Shown in pieces: positions 11,052 to 24,462 of a stretch of DNA of 64,000 bases. Where the stretch lies: positions 24,671,029 to 24,735,028 of the forward strand of contig OX467083.1 in the NCBI GenBank assembly GCA_950106755.1, in the 5' to 3' direction. The position numbers and the translations under genes were made by a program. The stretch comes from Climacium dendroides (taxonomy: Eukaryota > Streptophyta > Bryopsida > Hypnales > Climaciaceae). The number at the start of each line of letters is the position of its first letter. Position 1 is the first letter of the stretch. The notes under the pieces are model-generated. The model searched no databases. It was not told the origin of the DNA and saw nothing but the letters and a program-made list of their open reading frames with translations.

Positions 11052-11733
11052 ATCAATGCATTTGATGGTGAATCTCCATTCCACTTCAATCTACTTGCTC
11101 AAAAGGGATTATTATCATTATTGGGGGAATCCGCCGTGACTCACTTCAGACTCATCAATCACTACTACTAAGTTTAACCCCTAAGTGCCCTAGAGGCCAA
11201 AATCTGGCTTTTCCATTTTGAAAAACATTCTTGTTTGACTACTATAATTTTTTGAGTAGTTCGGTCAAAGGACTTATCTTTTTCTCCACACCTCCAGGTT
11301 TCTCTCGACTACCAATTAGTATGGTTGGATTATGTAGATCTCTTCTTAGGAAAAAGCTTGAGCAAAATGAACTCGAAAAGGTTTGGATTTCGCTGAATTT
11401 GCTCTGGGAGCTTAGGGATTAAGCACCTATTTCTAGTCACCCAATAACTGAGCCACGTTTTAAAGGAGCGGATAAATTTCAAGTGTGACGGACTAAGCGC
11501 TTGAAGCAATGTTGGGGAAGAACCACCTATTAGTTCATTGTTAGTTGGTGGAATTGGGAAAAGAAAAAATAGTTGTAATTTAAAAACATCAAACAAAAAT
11601 GGTGGTTTTTTTAATAAAAGCCCAATGAAAGTAAATGATTGGACTTGGTGCTTAGAAAACGGTCAGGGAAGATTGACCCATGTATTGCCTCATCAAAAGG
11701 TAAATGTAAAAATTGCCCCCTATTTTGTGCCAC
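11052..11733. other. AT-rich spacer with a left-end relic of the TTAA element family
   Basis: A TTAACCCCTAAGTGCCC sequence at 11174 matches the left terminus of the TTAA family elsewhere in the window, followed by family-like sequence (gaggccaaaatctgg). Its right end is not clear. Another direct-orientation terminus lies at 12499. ORFs at 11231-11422 (+), 11330-11596 (-) and 11538-11744 (+) show no coding character. Confidence 0.4.
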
Positions 11734-12322
11734 TTAACCCCTAAAGTCCCATTGTCCCTACAAGGAGCAAAATGGATTTGGAGCAGGCTCTTATGATCTC
11801 AAATTTTTATTGAAATTGTTTGAAACTTTCTCATTAGGTAGAAAAACTTATGAGCTTTCTAGGAATCTAATTTTTATTTCAATCAATGCATGGGAGAAAA
11901 GTTATGCCACAATAACTTCAAAATGGGGAAGACCAAGCAGCAAAAACAAATTCACACAAAATTGAAATAAAAATTTTAATATTTTTTTTCTTGTAGATTA
12001 TAATTTTTTCTAAGTAGGAACCTTTAATTCGTTCCATTTGGATTAGTGATGTGAAAGTTACAGAGCTTCTTGTTTTGTGGACAATTATAGCAACTTCTTG
12101 AAAGAAATTTTTTTCTTTCTCTTTGAATGCTAATATCTTTCAATCTATACGGTCAAAAATCACAAAAGTTTTATCATGTGACCTAAGACAAGTGTAGAAC
12201 AAGATGCTATGGTTAGATTTCAAAAAAAAAAATTCAAATTTATTTCATAGGTGAACGTAGCAGGAAGTAATAGTTTTGAGTGGTTTTTTATGGAAAAGAG
12301 GCCTTGGGACTTTAGGGTTTAA
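11734..12322. mobile_element. TTAA-bounded miniature element, short copy A
   Basis: The left end reads TTAACCCCTAAAGTCCCA and the right end CTTGGGACTTTAGGGTTTAA, which are inverted repeats of one another (about 18 bp with one or two mismatches). The element is 589 bp, AT-rich and noncoding. Its inside shares blocks with the longer copies at 28884-29810 and 42109-43021, such as 'ccatttggattagt' and a cluster of cytosine-poor runs. Termini starting CCC next to a TTAA target are the signature of piggyBac-type transposition. A plant member of that group is unexpected, so class assignment is inference. Confidence 0.6.
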
Positions 12323-15300
12323 ATTTTGTATTTCTTCATGTCTCATAGCTAATTTTAAGCCTCTGATTGCAAATATGAATTCAGAATTTGCAAATTTCAT
12401 CGCATGCTGCAAATTAAAAAAATTGTAGCAGGGGTAAAACACGGGACAATACACGAGTCAATCCTCCCTGGCCTTAGAAATCCGGTTTAGTATCCGAATT
12501 AACCCCTAAGCGCCCAAACCGTATTTGCTAAAATCCAGACCCTTCTCAATTCATTCCAGTCAAACTATTACATAAAATGAGATTCACATAAATTGACCAT
12601 ACTAATTGATAGTAGAAATAAGCCTAGAACTATAAGGAAAGGGACATATCCTTTGACCATACTATTAAAAAGATTATAATGGTCATAACATTGTTAATGT
12701 TCACTAGAGGGGGCCCTTTTGCTTTCCCTGAAATGAAGAGCCCCCAGTGTTCTAAATTACCCACTCTAGATATTACCGTACTGTCAGACAGGGAAGGCAC
12801 CCATAACCCTTGTTGACTTTGAGTTGTGACGGAGTGCCCGGGGATGATGGCGAGGGCCAACTCAGCAAACCTGTCCCGCAGGCCACCACTACTTGCAAGA
12901 GTTACCTTGGCCTTCAACCAATCGAGTAACTCACATTATAACTGAATTCTCCCCCAAGCATCTTGAGGGGGAATTATACCTCCAACTTGGGGGGAGGATA
13001 TCTAGCCGCTGAGCAATGCTATGGTCAAACAAGAAGATCTTTGAGTTTTGAGAAGCCTTTATTTGAAGCACTGGGGTTGAAGGAAAATAGGTGGTGAAAA
13101 ACTCCAGAAAAACCCTCCCGCATGCTGACCCAGCAAATTGGCGAAGAGCAAGACGTGCCTCAATCCTCATTGTTGCGGAGTTGCGTGATTCGCTTGACAT
13201 GCCTAACTAAAGTTAGTGGGGCAACCAAACTGTTTCCTCTCACCTTCAGTTGCTGGCTCCAAGGCACCCCAGCTCACGAATATTCTTCTCTTCGAATAGG
13301 AACCTCACCAACTCACACCACTTGAAAACGGAGCAATGGGGGACGAACTGACACGAAGCGAAGCGATGATGCAAAGGGAGGGAGCCAGCCAGGGAGGGAG
13401 GGAGGGTCAAGGCGGATCAGGTGGACTGTCAGGTACAGGATGCTTTGAACGCTGGAACGCCGGGCGGGGCGCCGTGGAAACCATCCTTTCTGGAACCGCG
13501 TCAAGCACTGCCTCAAAATAACCCCACAGCAGCCAGTGGAGGAGGGAGGGCAGTGAAACCACGGAGCAATACGACACCCATTCCAAGGATGAACAGATGC
13601 ACTTTTGTCTTACGTGATGTAGAAAGGAGATTTTTTTTATCATTCAAAAGACATTTTGAGGTCACAACCTCTTTGTGTGGAGTGTATGGTGCTAAGGTAG
13701 ATAAGCCTGTTACCACCTAGATTTGGAATCTGAGTATCTTAGGGCCAATTTCAAATATTTTTCAGAGGTGTGCGCTTGTTTCACGGATCAAACCCAAGTG
13801 GAATTGTAATTTTCCGATTAAAATTGTAGATTCTATGAATTTTGAAGTGGGTCTACCCGGAAATTACAAAACCACTTGTAGAGTGGGGTCAAAAATGTCC
13901 CCTAAACAACCCATTATTGCCTTACAATGTGTCTATTGGCACTTGAGTTCCCACCAATGAAGGATTGACATGTTATCCCTTCTGACTTTAGTACGTTGAA
14001 ATTACCAAAAAAAATAATGGATTTGGATGTTGTAGTGCGCAGAATGGGGACCAAAACTAGAGAAATGGAATTGGGTAGTGAATGGTGATGGGCTAGTTTA
14101 CCTTAGTTTGAAACACCATCACACAAAATGTTTGGTATACTTAATTAGTAGCAGTAACCCTATGACCATGGAAATCATTCCTTTGGTTACTATGTGAATC
14201 ATTTGCTTACAAAATTGCAAAAACACTCATTGGAAGTCAAACCATTATAGAAGACCTCTCCTTTTCGCAACAAAATTCCAAGGATGAATAGTTACACTTC
14301 TCTCTCATCCATTGGACGCCAAATGTCCTCATTGATGTTGAAGGGTTAAAAGTGTTTCTATGCATTTGGGGGATGACATGGGACCTTAGATGAACAAACT
14401 TTTAATTATTGCTAGCCAAGGAAGTATTGGAGATAGTATTATCATAACACTCCCACAAAATGAAATTTTAAAAAAAATGATCAATTATGTGCACTTTAAT
14501 TCATGCATAGGATATGATAGCAAAGGTAATCAATTTTTTTTCTAAAATATACAAATATAGACATGATATGAACTTTTGCAAGTTTTACTAAATTTTCATC
14601 CTTCTTAACAATTACTTTCATCTCTTGTAAGACACCTATACATAGTAGTTAAAAGTGCTTTTGAACATAGGATATGAAAATAAATTAAAAAATTAAAAAA
14701 TAATAATTATATATAGACAAGTCATGTGCAATTGTTTGAGCAATGTTGTAAAGTAGTTGATATATAATAGACTATTTATTTCGAAACATGACCAACACTC
14801 TTGAAGAAGTCATACAATGTGTTGAAACTTTGTATTGATCAAAGAAATAAAATCTCTCAAAAATTTCTTTTTCATCATTGTAAAATAAAATAAAAATTCT
14901 AAAAAATAAAAATTTGAAAATTGAAATAAATTTGAAAATTTGAAATTTAATAAATGAATTTTGAATTTTGAAAATTGAAAATTGAATTTAATTAGATAAA
15001 ATCAAAATTAATGGTAGAACATTTGAGTCAACTTATCACAATCACAATCCAATTTAAATTCTAAGAAAAAATTTAAATATTAAATTTGAAGATTTCCATT
15101 GGTGCAAATATCACAACCCAAAAATGGCTGAAAATAGGCAAGCAACAAGCTTATATTTGTGTGATCCATAGAACATTATAAAACCTTTAATTGAAGTTGG
15201 TAGGTATAAATAGATTAAAAATTACAATTTGGATTTTACAGTGGCTGAAAATTACATTTTTTTTAAATTATAATTTTATGGTTATTCAAAGTCAAGATTA

Positions 15301-16864
15301 AAAGAAACTTTAAAGATTGTATCTTTGAAGCAACTTCAAAAATATCCAAAATTGTTTTACTGAAGGCTCTATTACTTTACAATCATGTTTTGGGTCATGT
15401 TTCAACATCTATCAAGTTGAAGATATTCCACAAAGATGATATTAAGGTCTTATGGGTAGAACCTCAATCAACCTCTACTCAAAAGAATTGGAAGACGGAT
15501 AGAAATAGGTATTCTATCAAAATTATTTATAGAAATCGCGTCTTATGAATGGATGTGAGTTGCTTAGTGACGTACATTGATTTATACTATTAGTGAGTGC
15601 AAAAAATTAGTGTGACCTTCAAAATTAGTATCACTACAAAATCAAATTTTTATTCACATTGCTACAATGCAATTATTTTTTAACATGCATTAATTTAATT
15701 ATTTCACAAATAGTGTTAGTTTGGTAAAATAATGTCATGCTTGAGTCAAGTGCCCATTCAATATACATAAGAAATCTTGTGTAGGTTCCTACAAAGTCAA
15801 TTTTGATTAGATGTTCATGAAATTTTGACACCCAATGTGCACATGCATCCCCTCAATGGAAATATAATTTTTTTTTTATTGGGTGCTAGGATCAAAAATT
15901 TAAGTTGCTTTAAACTTTTAGACAACCCGGGTAGCTTTGAGCAACATGTGGAAAACTCTTCTTCTACTTTTGAAATTTTCTAGGTATGTAATTTACATAA
16001 TAGAAGATGCAAATGAAAAATAAATAACCATGTGTAGTATAAAAATCTCACTCAAAGAGGAGTTATAGTGTAAGGGCCATTTGGATAAAGTTAGGAAAAA
16101 ATATTTTTTTCTACTTTAAATGATATAATCTTTCAATCCATGCTATCAAAGTTTCTAAATTTTTTCACATATTCCCATGGTAGTCTAGTATAAATTTGTG
16201 CAATTGAATTTTGAAAATAAAATAAAATAAAGTAAAAATCTTTTTTTTTACATTGACCTAAAAACTGGTAGTTCTTCACAATTTCTGCCCTAAAATGTGC
16301 TTCAATCCTTTAGGGCTAATAAGATAAATTAGTATGCTTAGTTTCAAATTTTTTTTTATAGCATTTGATCATAAAAGTAAGTGATTTTGGAAGTAAAAAA
16401 AATTGAAAAAATTGAAAACAAAAGTCAATATCAAACCACATGCAAGGAAATAAGTTATGACACCAAAAAACAAAGCAGCAATTGAAGGGTGATTGAAAAA
16501 CACAACACAAGAGTGGAGGACCCAATGAAGCTGCGGAGGCTTTGGAAAGCAACCACGAAATGAAATTTGCTTTCCACCTTTCTCTTTTCAAGGTGTGGGG
16601 TGATAGTTTTTATTGCTTTTTTTATTTATTTAGATTTAGTCATTTTTGAAAATAATTACCCTACCATGCTCTTTAATATATAAAAGATAATAGATCAGGC
16701 GGGAAATCCTGTTTGTGTTGCAATTATATAGAAGCAATTAGAAGGGTTTTAGAGAACGATATATTGCTTCATCTAATAGGTTTTGGCCTTTCAGGCTTTG
16801 TCCCTCCTAAATTGTATTAGTGCAATGATAGCATTTGCTACTTACTAATCCCAAAACACACATT
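12323..16864. other. Long gene-poor spacer with a GC-richer island and decayed ORFs
   Basis: Bases 12630-13720 are GC-richer and contain ORFs such as 12630-12917 (-), 12931-13200 (-) and 13421-13720 (+) plus a purine-rich ggaggga run (13378-13408). None shows a family motif. The second copy of the 10.6-kb repeat lies inverted at about 14229-14300. Bases 14460-16320 are extremely AT-rich, with aaattgaa low-complexity at 14880-15000. A probable right-end relic of the TTAA family (tttagggctaa) is near 16308. No gene is supported. Confidence 0.45.
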
Positions 16865-17190
16865 GAGGGTCAATTCACACTATGGCCGTCCAAGCCAAGA
16901 GGCCGTGGGAGTGAGTGGCCAATATTTGATGAGAATTCAAAGAAATGAGCAATTAATAGGCAAACTCCACGGCCTCTTGACCATAATTTGGATCTCCATA
17001 GTTTGGCCGCCCAAACTTCCTTTGAGAGTCTGTCACTTTGTGGGCACTTTTCTTGCCATGTAGGCAATTTGGAGGGTGACAGCCTTTGGGTTGTGCTAAG
17101 GGTCGAGAGGCCAAACTCTTGGTTTCTTGAAATGTGATTGGTGGAAACCCATGGCCTCTCAACCTTCAACTACAGTGTGAATTGGCCCTG
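16865..17190. mobile_element. hAT-like MITE (CAGGGCCAATTCACAC termini)
   Basis: The left end, GAGGGTCAATTCACACT at 16865, pairs with the right end, AGTGTGAATTGGCCCTG ending 17190, with two mismatches. Subterminal blocks are also inverted: aagaggccgtggg on the left against cccatggcctctcaa on the right. The 326-bp interior is rich in ggcc and noncoding, although it yields ORFs on both strands. A CAGGG start with inverted ends is typical of hAT MITEs. The expected 8-bp flanking duplication is not visible (cacacatt versus aaaaacca), so the copy is old or its ends are slightly off. Confidence 0.55.
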
Positions 17191-19660
17191 AAAAACCACC
17201 TTATTTGTACTACTATGTATCAGTAATACACACTTCAAACTTTTAAATGTACTACATTTATACATAGTGGCCAAAAAGTGGCACCAACAAATTACGACAA
17301 GTGGTAGGTTTTTCACCCACCTAAATTCTTTAGTACATGCCAATTGATCACCACTTGGTCATTCAGTGCTTAAAAATTAAGTTTGAGTAAAATCCAAAAG
17401 AGTTGGATTTTGAATTATGAAATTTAAATTTGTACACTCTTTGTATGTATACCATCCAAATATCTTATTATGATTTGGGCTTACAAATTTATCCAGATAC
17501 ATAATTGTATAGAGGTGTATACATAAGTTGTCATAAGACAAAAATTGACGAGTATTATAAAAGTACACTATAAAAATCCCCATTTTAGGTGATGAGTCCA
17601 AATTTTTTTAAATGGATTTTAGATGACATCCAATGCAACAACCTATGTTTTTATGTCAACATTGATGTTACATTGGATGATTTTGTTGACATATAAACAT
17701 GGATTATTGCATTGGATGTCATTTAGCAGTTCATTGGAATTATCATCTTCATCTAGTTATACTAGATTATTCTCTAAATTCATGTTTAACTTCAGTTGCT
17801 TTGATGGTCTTGATTGCAATTCAACGCTTGCTACGTGTACACACCAAATTAAGAAAGCTAATACTACAACTGTCGACAATCGCATAAGCTCAACAAACCA
17901 TGCCTACACAAAGAATACTAGAGTCTACTAACAATTCTTCTCTTCTATTACAATGGTGTACAATTTGCAAATGCAAAGTCCACGGAACTCACCATGGCTT
18001 GCACAATGACCTTGCCACCCTTATTGGCAATCCATACAAAAAACCTCAGTGTCATTACCTACCATGCTCAGAATTCCACAATACATGTCATCAGCACATG
18101 CAAGCAATGACTACAATCCCTCTTGTTCTACATGACACCACAACAGACAATAGTAATTGTATTGAAAGTGACATTGTAGTACTTGCTTCTCTTTAGTGAT
18201 GCATTTGTAAAACGTACTTCCAGAACGACGCCAACATTGTTGTTATTGAATACTTTGGTTGTGGAACATTTTGCATATTTAGGGGCCACTACAACATTGG
18301 ACATGTTAGACTCAGACATCCTTTGCTCATCTAATACTTGTCCTTCGACACCTCCCATTCCATTCCATCTACAACACTATTCTTGGAATTATCACTATCA
18401 AAGGCATCATTGTCAATTTGCATTGTATCTTCTTTTTTATCTTTTTTATAAACATTGGTGGCAGCTAGATAATGTTGCAAGATGTCATTGTACGCACTAT
18501 TTTCTCTAGTTTTGGGCTCTTTACGTATAAGAAAAGACTATTTGTTCATCCTAGTATCCCAAACTTCCAATTTCAAAGTCCATTGTGCCATGAATGCCTC
18601 TAGTACCTCCACATGTTTCTCAAGTTTGTCCTTTGATTACATGATGACAAAATTGAGGATAGAGCTCAGGGTATATGCTACCTTCAACATTTTTTTCCAA
18701 TGTCTTCTTCCTTCAAAATTAACATAATTTTTGTACAACTTCTTCAATCTTGGCATTGTTAGTTTTCTATTCCAATTCCAATGTCTGTGCAACCAATGAG
18801 ATGGTAGAACTCCACTTAAACTTTTGTTTTTGGACCACTCACTATGTAATCAATGATGCTTGTATAGTTAATTGATTAACAGAATGCACAGTCTAATATA
18901 GACGTTGCGACTAATAGAACTTATGATTCCAACACATTCTAAAAATGAAAGTATGACATGCTTTATAAGAGAAAAATGCTCTTTTATACAACAATGTTGT
19001 GTGAAAGCAAAGATGATGGACTTTCACTGCAATCACAATTTATGCAACTCTATGCAAAGATATACCAATTGCACTATTGCCAGTTGCTCCGAGTTTTTCT
19101 TGATGCTTTGTCTAAAGACTTGACTTTTTTTATGCTCGCCATTTTCTCAATTTTTTTTAGAATTCCTTGCTCAATCTCTTGTCCTTCAAAACTTTTCAAA
19201 ACTCATCGCAAACATCTACTAGCTACGCAATGCCCTCCTCTATCACTTGATTTATATAGTATCTTATATTAATGAGGGCAATGCCCAACTCTTTCTACAA
19301 ATTCCTTGCACTTGAATTCATGTCTTTAGAAATTAACGGATACAATATTTGTATGAAATAAGCTTGCCATCTTCCACCTTTTTGCCTCCAAAATGAGAAT
19401 TTGAAGCTCAAAATTGGAATAGAAAAAATTCTATTAAAGTTATACAAGCTTGCAATTTTTTTTAAATAGTAAATTTTTCACCTTCCACATGTATTCAAAG
19501 TGTACTACCTTTGCATAAGTGCAAAGAACACAATTTTTTCCCAAAGATGAAAATGGTTGAGAATAAGTATCTTGAAGTTTAAAAAATGTCTTATTTAAAT
19601 TTTTTTTTTATACTACTAAAATTGTAAGTCCCTTTGTAATATCACAAATGCTACTATTAA
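17191..19660. other. Spacer with closely packed, overlapping short ORFs (decayed coding sequence)
   Basis: Bases 17620-19270 are less AT-rich and carry a chain of overlapping ORFs: 17623-17931, 17900-18196, 18183-18509, 18482-18727 and 18905-19272 on +, and 18128-18358 on -. The change of frame every 200-300 bases looks like an old coding sequence with frameshifts, most likely a transposon-derived gene, but I could not recognise a family in any frame. No intact gene is called. Confidence 0.35.
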
Positions 19661-20527
19661 TACTAGGGGCTTGTGCTTGCTATGCTACGCATTCATTGTA
19701 TCACATATTAATAAAAATTTGATATATTTGAATAGAATGCAGGATAATGATTTTGATAAGTCTTTAAAATAATTATTTTAATTATTTTATAAAATACTAG
19801 CGGTTGGTGCTTACTATGCTACACATTCACCATTAAAATTTCATTAGAATTTTTATGTATTAGATAGAATGCAAATCAAGAATTTCAATAAATCTTCATA
19901 TAAAAATTACTAAAATCTTCACATAACTTTTTTAATAAATAAATATATATTGAAATAAACAATAAAAATTTAATGAATGATGAATGAAATACATGCAATA
20001 ATGAATATGGTAAAGGATACATATACATTAGAATGCATTAGAAATTTGACTCAATTGTTACAAACAATGGTAACCCAAATAAAAGAATTTAAAGAAAAAA
20101 CTTGTAAATCTCAAAAGCTTCGTGAACAATTTAATTGTTGTGAAATTCAAAATCAGTAAAGTCCAGTAAATTTCTTAAATCATTTGGTAATAGCAATAGA
20201 AAATTAAAATAAGAAGCTCAAAGCTTACAAAAGCACAAAATCATAGAAATGCAAAAGAAGTATAAAGTCAAGAAAAGCAATGAAATTTCTACCTTTATAA
20301 TATCACCATATTGATTGTCTTTAATATCACCTCAATTGCAACGACTATATTATTTCTATAATATCACCCTTTATAAAAAGTGATATTATAAAGGTGATTG
20401 TGAATTGCTATTCTATTTCAGTAATATTACATTGTGTGAAAATATGATTTCTATGTATGCATGATTGAAAATATTTTTATAAAATAATTAAAATAATTAT
20501 TTTAAAGACTTATCAAAATCATCATCA
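19661..20527. mobile_element. TACTAG...GCTTGTGCTTGCTATGC element, rearranged copy A
   Basis: A terminus TACTAG-GG-TTG-TGCTTACTATGCTAC at 19795-19829 opens a unit that is closely alike to 24846-25655. It includes the same internal blocks (aatatcaccatattgat, ataatatca hairpins) and a 60-codon ORF (19977-20159, MMNEIHAIMNMVKDTYTLEC...). A detached inverted piece carrying the other terminus sits just upstream at 19661-19790. The normal right end beyond 20527 is missing. The ORF differs from its 25-kb counterpart mostly at amino-acid-changing positions, so there is no sign that it is maintained as a protein. Confidence 0.6.
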
Positions 20528-22551
20528 TACATGTGTCGTTACTAACATGTTTTAGTGCTTGACTTGAGAGCCATGCAAGATTGTTAGATTTCTCTTCATT
20601 TCTATTGTCACTCATTCTCAATGACCATGTTAGAAAAAGCAATGGTTGCTGACACCATTATGAGATTGTAGAAGGAAAACTACAATGCAAACAAGACGGC
20701 ATTGGCATTGGCATTTCCTTGAAGTTTAATAGAAGCACTATTGCAACATTGAGGAGTTTTGGGGTGGGCAACAACTGCTACAAAAGTGCAAAGGAAACAC
20801 AATCATGGTCATTGATATGCATACCACGGTGGTGAATGAGGTGCTACTACATTGGTATTGTAGATGTGGTTGCAAAAATCAAAGAAGCAATCACAAAGAA
20901 GGGGAGGGTGAATGTGGTGTTCTCATGGACTAACAGTGAGTCTTTCTGTCATTCCTTTGCCAAGGTAATATTTTGTGCATTGCATTTTTGGTGCAATGGT
21001 CGTTTAATATTTGCTCCGTTCCTTTAGCAGAAGTGATTACAGAAATGTTGGAGAAGCATGCATCAAGAAGGCAATGTGTCCCTTTTCTAGGCAACATACG
21101 TAAAAAGTGTTGTGGCATTGGGTGCGATGATGTAGTTTAAAAGTGATATACAATGAATGAGTGGCAAAGGATAGCAAAGGACATTTCTATGGTTTGTGGC
21201 TCTCCATTTTTTGGATTGCAAGTTTCCATGATGAGTATAGCCTAAAGCATTTTATAGAAGTGACACAACATGTTGACAATAACAAGGAAGTTCATGTATG
21301 TAGACATTTCCATGGCTCCTTATACAACATGTACTAGTGAATTATCCAACGCCACTACATAGGGATTTTAGTGCCTTATGTTGTGTAGCATTTAACATGG
21401 TTGTAGAATTATATATCTAACAACAACATTCTTTTGTAGGCATAGAGAACACAAGATTTTTTTGTTTTGGCCTAGCAATCAAGAAGTCTATGATGTAGCT
21501 AGGGAAGTCAAAGCGTAGACTAGGGTCTTCTCTTGATGCAAAGGTTCAAGCCACTAATGTACAAGAAGAGCCAACTATGCATGCAACCATAATTATTGGA
21601 AAAGTCAAATTGTCTTTCCCTTTTGCAAATGACTATCAATGATGCAATTCTAAAAAATGTCCAATATATAAGGTAAACCAATCCATTGTGGTCATAATGA
21701 GGAGTTTGACATCATCTTGTTACTGAAATTTTTCAATTTTTTTCCCACAATAGTACAAGTATGAGAAACAACAAGTGCATTTGAAATTATTATTTTTTTG
21801 ACAAAGTATGAATTCGCTAAGAATTTCTGAAGTATTCAGCCCAAAAGAGTCTGTAGACCACCTCATAACCAACAAAATCTGAATCTGTAATGCCCATCTC
21901 ACTACCTAATGTAGTCAAAATATTTTCTATTATGGAAGGCCAAAAAAGTCAATTTTTACTAAAAATCAGAAGTTCCTAATGAGGTCAGTGTTCACTCCAT
22001 TACTGTTATGTAAGACATGCATTGTGGTCCACATCTCACATATTGTGCAATGAAAACCAATTGTTGGGTTCTAGTTTAGAGCTCCATAATCACAATGCAA
22101 TGATGCTCTTAGCAACCAAGCCTCTTGAATTTGTAAAGCCTTGTAAATGAAACACATAGTTCTACAAGTTTACCATATAGGGTTTACTAAAATTTGAAAA
22201 ATTCAATTTTTTCTTGGAAAAGTAGTTAATGTATTAACTTCATGAACTGCAGTATTTCATGAAATCTTGACTATTCATAGTGCAAAAATTTCAAGTTTGG
22301 AATGGTGAAAGTTAATTGATCCTATTGGACAGACCCCCCCAAACCTCTAATTTTCAAACACAACACAGGATACAATAATTTTCTAATGCATGCGGTGAAA
22401 CAGTTTGAAATTTTCACCTATCAAGAATGTACAGTTGAAAATGTGGTTTCTTCTTTCTTTTTTAGATTTAGGTCTGGGAAACTAGAAATAGCAGTTGGGA
22501 AGGAGATTTGGTAGATCTTGTAATTAAAGAGCTATAGGGATTAAATAGATC
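20528..22551. other. Spacer with decayed ORF fragments
   Basis: Bases 20640-21640 are relatively GC-rich for this region and read in pieces as protein-like sequence on the plus strand (for example VVAKIKEAITKKGRVNVVFSW at 20836-21027, then EMLEKHASRRQCVPFLGNI in another frame near 21040), broken by several stops and frameshifts. It is probably an old transposon-derived or captured gene. No family could be assigned. The remainder is AT-rich. Confidence 0.35.
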
Positions 22552-24452
22552 TTAACCCCTCAAGGATTTTGACTATGCGTTCACCAAAACTGCTCCAAAA
22601 CTGCCATCTCTAGTATAAGTACCAAATTTTTGAAAAAAAATCATCTTTGATACATCTAACCGTAGGATCTTATATTACTTTGGTTTGAGAAGATGTGGAA
22701 AAAATTTCAAAAATTTTCACCATCTAGATTGCAAGATATTAGCATTTGAAGTAACAAAAATCCTTTCTTGTCCCTGCGAAAACCCCGGCAGCTGCACTTC
22801 TTAACCCCTCACCGCCCAAGGGGACCAAAAGTGTCCTCACACAGTCTAGCAGTCAACTTCAAAGTGCTGTAACTTTTGCATCCAATGTCCAAATTCAATA
22901 AAACTTGTTGGAAAAGTTGCGCATAATAGTCTATTTTTTGTGGTAAAGTTTTCAGATCTATCCAAGATGTAATGAGTTTTTGAAAGTCATTCAAAGTTCG
23001 CAGGTTCAATTTGAGTTCACCACACTGCAATGAGATGGCTGCAACTTCGGGGGCTTGTATCTTTTTCATCAAATGTTAGTTGTCAATAAAATTTGTTGGG
23101 TTTTGTTCCCCATAAAGTCTACTTATTGTGATAAAATTTTCATGTCAATCTAAGTTGTTTTGAATGCTTGGGAGCAATTCGAAGTTCAAAATCCAGACAT
23201 TTTTGCATTACAGTGAACTTCGGCGGCTTATAACTTCTTCATACAAGGTTTGTTTTCAATAATTTTTGTTGGAAAAGTTGCGCATACTAGTCTAGTTCTT
23301 GTGGTAAAAATTTCATATCAATCCAAGAAGTCATGATTGACTGAGAAGCATTTTAGTAGAGGTAGGTTCAGCCATAGATGTGTTTTTTTGCTACTTTTTT
23401 CACTGTTTTTTGACATTTCAAATCCATTTTGCAAACGCAATGAGTCAATTGAATGATTTTTTTCCCCACCAAAGTGTTTGTCTTTTGATTTTAAATCACT
23501 TTGTAGTTTAAAGTTTTTTCATTTGAGTAGATTTAGAAATCGAATTTCACCTCCAAATGTGTTTTTAGGAAAATTTCAGCATCTTTTGTCAACACTAAAA
23601 CATTATAATCTTTCAATCTATACAGTCAAATGACCCCAAATTTGATTTACACCATCTACAACATGTACACTACAAGATTGTATGGTTGAGATTTTCATAA
23701 CTTACTCACATTTAGACTTATAACACTTGAAAAGCAAGGTTGATTTTTGACATGGTTAGGCCTTGGGCGGTGAGGGGTTAAGGTCAGATCATTATGAAAA
23801 AATGTCCAAAATGGTGATTACTCTTTGGATTCATTCTTTAGGTCAAGTTGGCTATATGCTTGAAAATTTTTAAATCATTTGAAATTGTACAACATATAGG
23901 AAAAAAATAGAAAGTAGAAAGAAGTAGAAAATGATTCAAAATACTAAATTGTTAGCAATTTATTTATGAAATTGAAAAATGTCATTGCAATGTTGTAATA
24001 AACAATCTACACCTAGTGTTTTTATTTTTTTTCAAAAATATTGAAAATTGAGTTAAATAAAGGACTTTGAAGTTTATTTTAGAATAGAGATTTCAAACTA
24101 CCCACAACTAAAACTCCTCATAACTTTCATCTCATCAAAATGGAATGTTTCAAAGATATCCATGTATAAATAAATCTGAATAATCAATTTCAAATTTTTA
24201 TTTATTAAAAAAGTGATTTTTAAGGAAGTTTTTTTTGTTGCCTGGACTGCCCAACGAACTTTAAAAACTACATATCATACAATAACTTTTTACCCATGTG
24301 GTCAAAAGTTATAAAAATTTCTGGGCCTTAAAGCTACTCCTCGGACACATGTTGCGTGAAAATTTTAATGAAAAAAATGAAAATGCCATTTGTAGTGAGC
24401 TACCCAAAATTGCTATGTTGCCAAAAAACACCGTTTGGTCCTTAGGGGTTAA
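22552..24452. mobile_element. TTAA-bounded element, copy B, split by a nested element
   Basis: The left end is TTAACCCCTCAAGGATTTTG and the right end is GTTTGGTCCTTAGGGGTTAA. The first 250 bp (aaaactgccat..., ctaaccgtaggatctt..., attgcaagatatt) match the left parts of the copies at 28884 and 42109, and the last 340 bp match their right parts. A second, different TTAA element (22801-23781) interrupts it, showing that at least two TTAA families were mobile at different times. There is no transposase ORF. Confidence 0.65.
22801..23781. mobile_element. Nested 981-bp TTAA element with perfect 21-bp inverted ends
   Basis: TTAACCCCTCACCGCCCAAG plus G at 22801-22821 is the exact reverse complement of 23761-23781. 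The interior contains three internal near-repeats of 'caataaaacttgttggaaaagttgcgcat' type (about 22895, 23075 and 23255) and no transposase. It sits inside element B. Perfect ends indicate the youngest insertion in the nest. The outer TTAA on each side is consistent with a TTAA target duplication, as in piggyBac-type elements. Confidence 0.75.
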
Positions 24453-24462
24453 GAGAATCCAG

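Noticed and set aside
16870..17169. Overlapping 66-99-codon ORFs
   Set aside because: They fall entirely inside a MITE and mirror its inverted subterminal repeats.
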